Assembly: GCA_036559125.1 (NCBI GenBank)
Contig: DATBTT010000076.1
Location: forward strand, 1 to 48,714
Direction: 5' to 3'
From: JALYTZ01 sp036559125
GTDB lineage: Bacteria > Vulcanimicrobiota > Vulcanimicrobiia > Vulcanimicrobiales > Vulcanimicrobiaceae
DNA: 48,714 nucleotides
Of this stretch, positions 48,199 to 48,714 are shown one piece after another (within the stretch, counting starts at the first letter, position 1; the number at the start of each line of letters is the position of its first letter). Position numbers and translations under genes: made by a program. The notes under the pieces were generated by a model, which worked only from the letters and a program-made list of their open reading frames with translations, made no database searches and was not told the DNA's origin.

Positions 48199-48582
48199 CT
48201 GCTAGAGCACGATCGCGCTGCGGCCGAGCAACGGCTCGCGGCGCTCGGGTATCTAGCGTGGCCGGTCGCGCTCTACGAGCGCATCGTAGAACGCGATTCA
48301 TCGGAATGGTTCAATTTCCACACGCGGCAAGCTCTGGGTTTCGGTCTGTTGGCCGGGCTCGTCGGGCTTGCCGCGTTAGTATGGCCGCTCGTGCTGTCGC
48401 TGCTCGTTGGCAGCGTTGCCGCTACGGTCGTGATCTACGCGCTCGCACTGACGATCGACGTAGTGCTGTTCGTCTTGTGGCTGTTGCGCGCAATCGGCTA
48501 TAGTAAGCAGGCCGCGCGAGGCGCGACCTTCGAGGTCCCGATCGTGGCCGCATGGGACAGGAGACTTCACACCAAGCGATAA
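48199..48582 (+). CDS. DUF4870-like small membrane protein, start uncertain
   Basis: An open frame runs from a stop at 48121 to TAA 48580-48582. Residues AEQRLAALGYLAWPVALYERI, WFNFHTRQALGFGLLAGLVGL, two further helices and GATFEVPIVAAW match the DUF4870/Tic20-like pattern: helix, RxHxxQAL, paired helices, then a terminal G..f.iP element. No ATG, GTG or TTG occurs in this frame before TTG 48349, and starting there would cut off the conserved first helix. CTG 48199 is the first plausible non-standard start; no ribosome site precedes it. It could also be coupled to, or damaged at, the end of the NlpC gene. Function unknown. Confidence 0.65.
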   Translation: MLEHDRAAAEQRLAALGYLAWPVALYERIVERDSSEWFNFHTRQALGFGLLAGLVGLAALVWPLVLSLLVGSVAATVVIYALALTIDVVLFVLWLLRAIGYSKQAARGATFEVPIVAAWDRRLHTKR

Positions 48583-48603
48583 TCCAGGTTCGCCGAACCA
48601 CAC

Positions 48604-48678
48604 TGGGGTGTCGCCAAGCGGTAAGGCAGCGGGCTTTGAATCCGCCATTCGTTGGTTCGAATCCAGCCACCCCAGCCA
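48604..48678 (+). tRNA. tRNA-Gln (anticodon UUG)
   Basis: A full cloverleaf: acceptor stem TGGGGTG (48604-48610) pairs with CACCCCA (48668-48674), discriminator G, and an encoded CCA. The D-arm is GCCAAGCGGTAAGGC. The anticodon loop CTTTGAA has anticodon TTG. The T-arm contains GGTTCGAATCC. A terminator follows. Confidence 0.95.
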
Positions 48679-48679
48679 T

Positions 48680-48714
48680 AAATAAACGGCCTCCCTTGCG
48701 GAGGCCGTTTATTT
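48680..48714 (+). terminator. Rho-independent terminator after tRNA-Gln
   Basis: Starting two bases after the tRNA CCA end, the sequence AAATAAACGGCCTCC pairs perfectly with GGAGGCCGTTTATTT around loop CTTGC, a 15-bp hairpin ending in an AT tract. Its symmetry makes it work on both strands. The right arm ends at the window edge. Confidence 0.85.

Noticed and set aside
48604..48714. tRNA-Gln 3' end as an integration (att) site
   Set aside because: The terminator follows within two bases and the window ends; no integrase or repeated tRNA 3' fragment is visible.

Overview
The window is GC-rich bacterial chromosome with short intergenic gaps and many genes that overlap by 4 bases. It looks like a diderm member of the Terrabacteria. 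A PilQ secretin implies an outer membrane, yet there is also a cdaA-cdaR-glmM cluster and a c-di-AMP (ydaO/yuaA-type) riboswitch, both best known from Firmicutes, Actinobacteria and relatives. A phylum such as Candidatus Eremiobacterota (WPS-2), Dormibacterota or Armatimonadota would fit. That placement is inference from gene content; no marker tree could be run.

Layout. 1-3.1 kb: the end of a VOC protein, a degenerate anti-sigma-like ATPase, an aldehyde dehydrogenase, a small unknown and a second VOC protein. 3.1-8 kb (minus): a GGDEF protein followed by sdhA-sdhB-sdhE, an E-type succinate:quinone oxidoreductase whose third subunit is HdrB-like. 8-13.1 kb (plus): dnaE, a Cof-type HAD phosphatase and ftsQ. 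13.1-15.5 kb (minus): a chemoreceptor and a small secreted protein. 15.75-19 kb: ftsA-ftsZ with a terminator, then a YihY membrane protein. 19-22.4 kb (minus): DUF1232 protein, MFS transporter, PAP2 phosphatase and lipid kinase, the last three in one overlapping operon.

22.5-33.5 kb (plus): a compact type IV pilus operon, pilB-pilT-pilC-sigma factor-pilin-ccdA-TPR-pilD-pilM-pilN-pilO-pilP-like-pilQ, behind a recognisable sigma-70 promoter. The embedded sigma-70 family factor and CcdA-like thiol transporter are the most unusual parts. 33.5-35.5 kb: a frameshifted XRE regulator, a small secreted unknown, a DJ-1/PfpI protein, and a paralogue of the small secreted protein at 13.1 kb.

35.66-40.8 kb: aroC-aroK-aroB-priA. 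40.8-41.2 kb: non-coding, with a perfect 3 x 16 bp tandem repeat related to two other intergenic repeats. 41.2-43.8 kb (minus): rsgA, rpsT and a ThrE-type exporter. 43.9-48.6 kb (plus): an unknown gene, cdaA, cdaR, glmM, the c-di-AMP riboswitch, an NlpC/P60 peptidoglycan hydrolase and a DUF4870-like membrane protein. The window closes with tRNA-Gln(UUG) and a terminator.

The genes cover replication and restart (dnaE, priA), division (ftsQAZ), cell-wall precursor supply with c-di-AMP signalling (glmM, cdaA, cdaR, riboswitch, NlpC/P60), shikimate synthesis, respiration and surface motility. No phage, insertion sequence or CRISPR array was seen.
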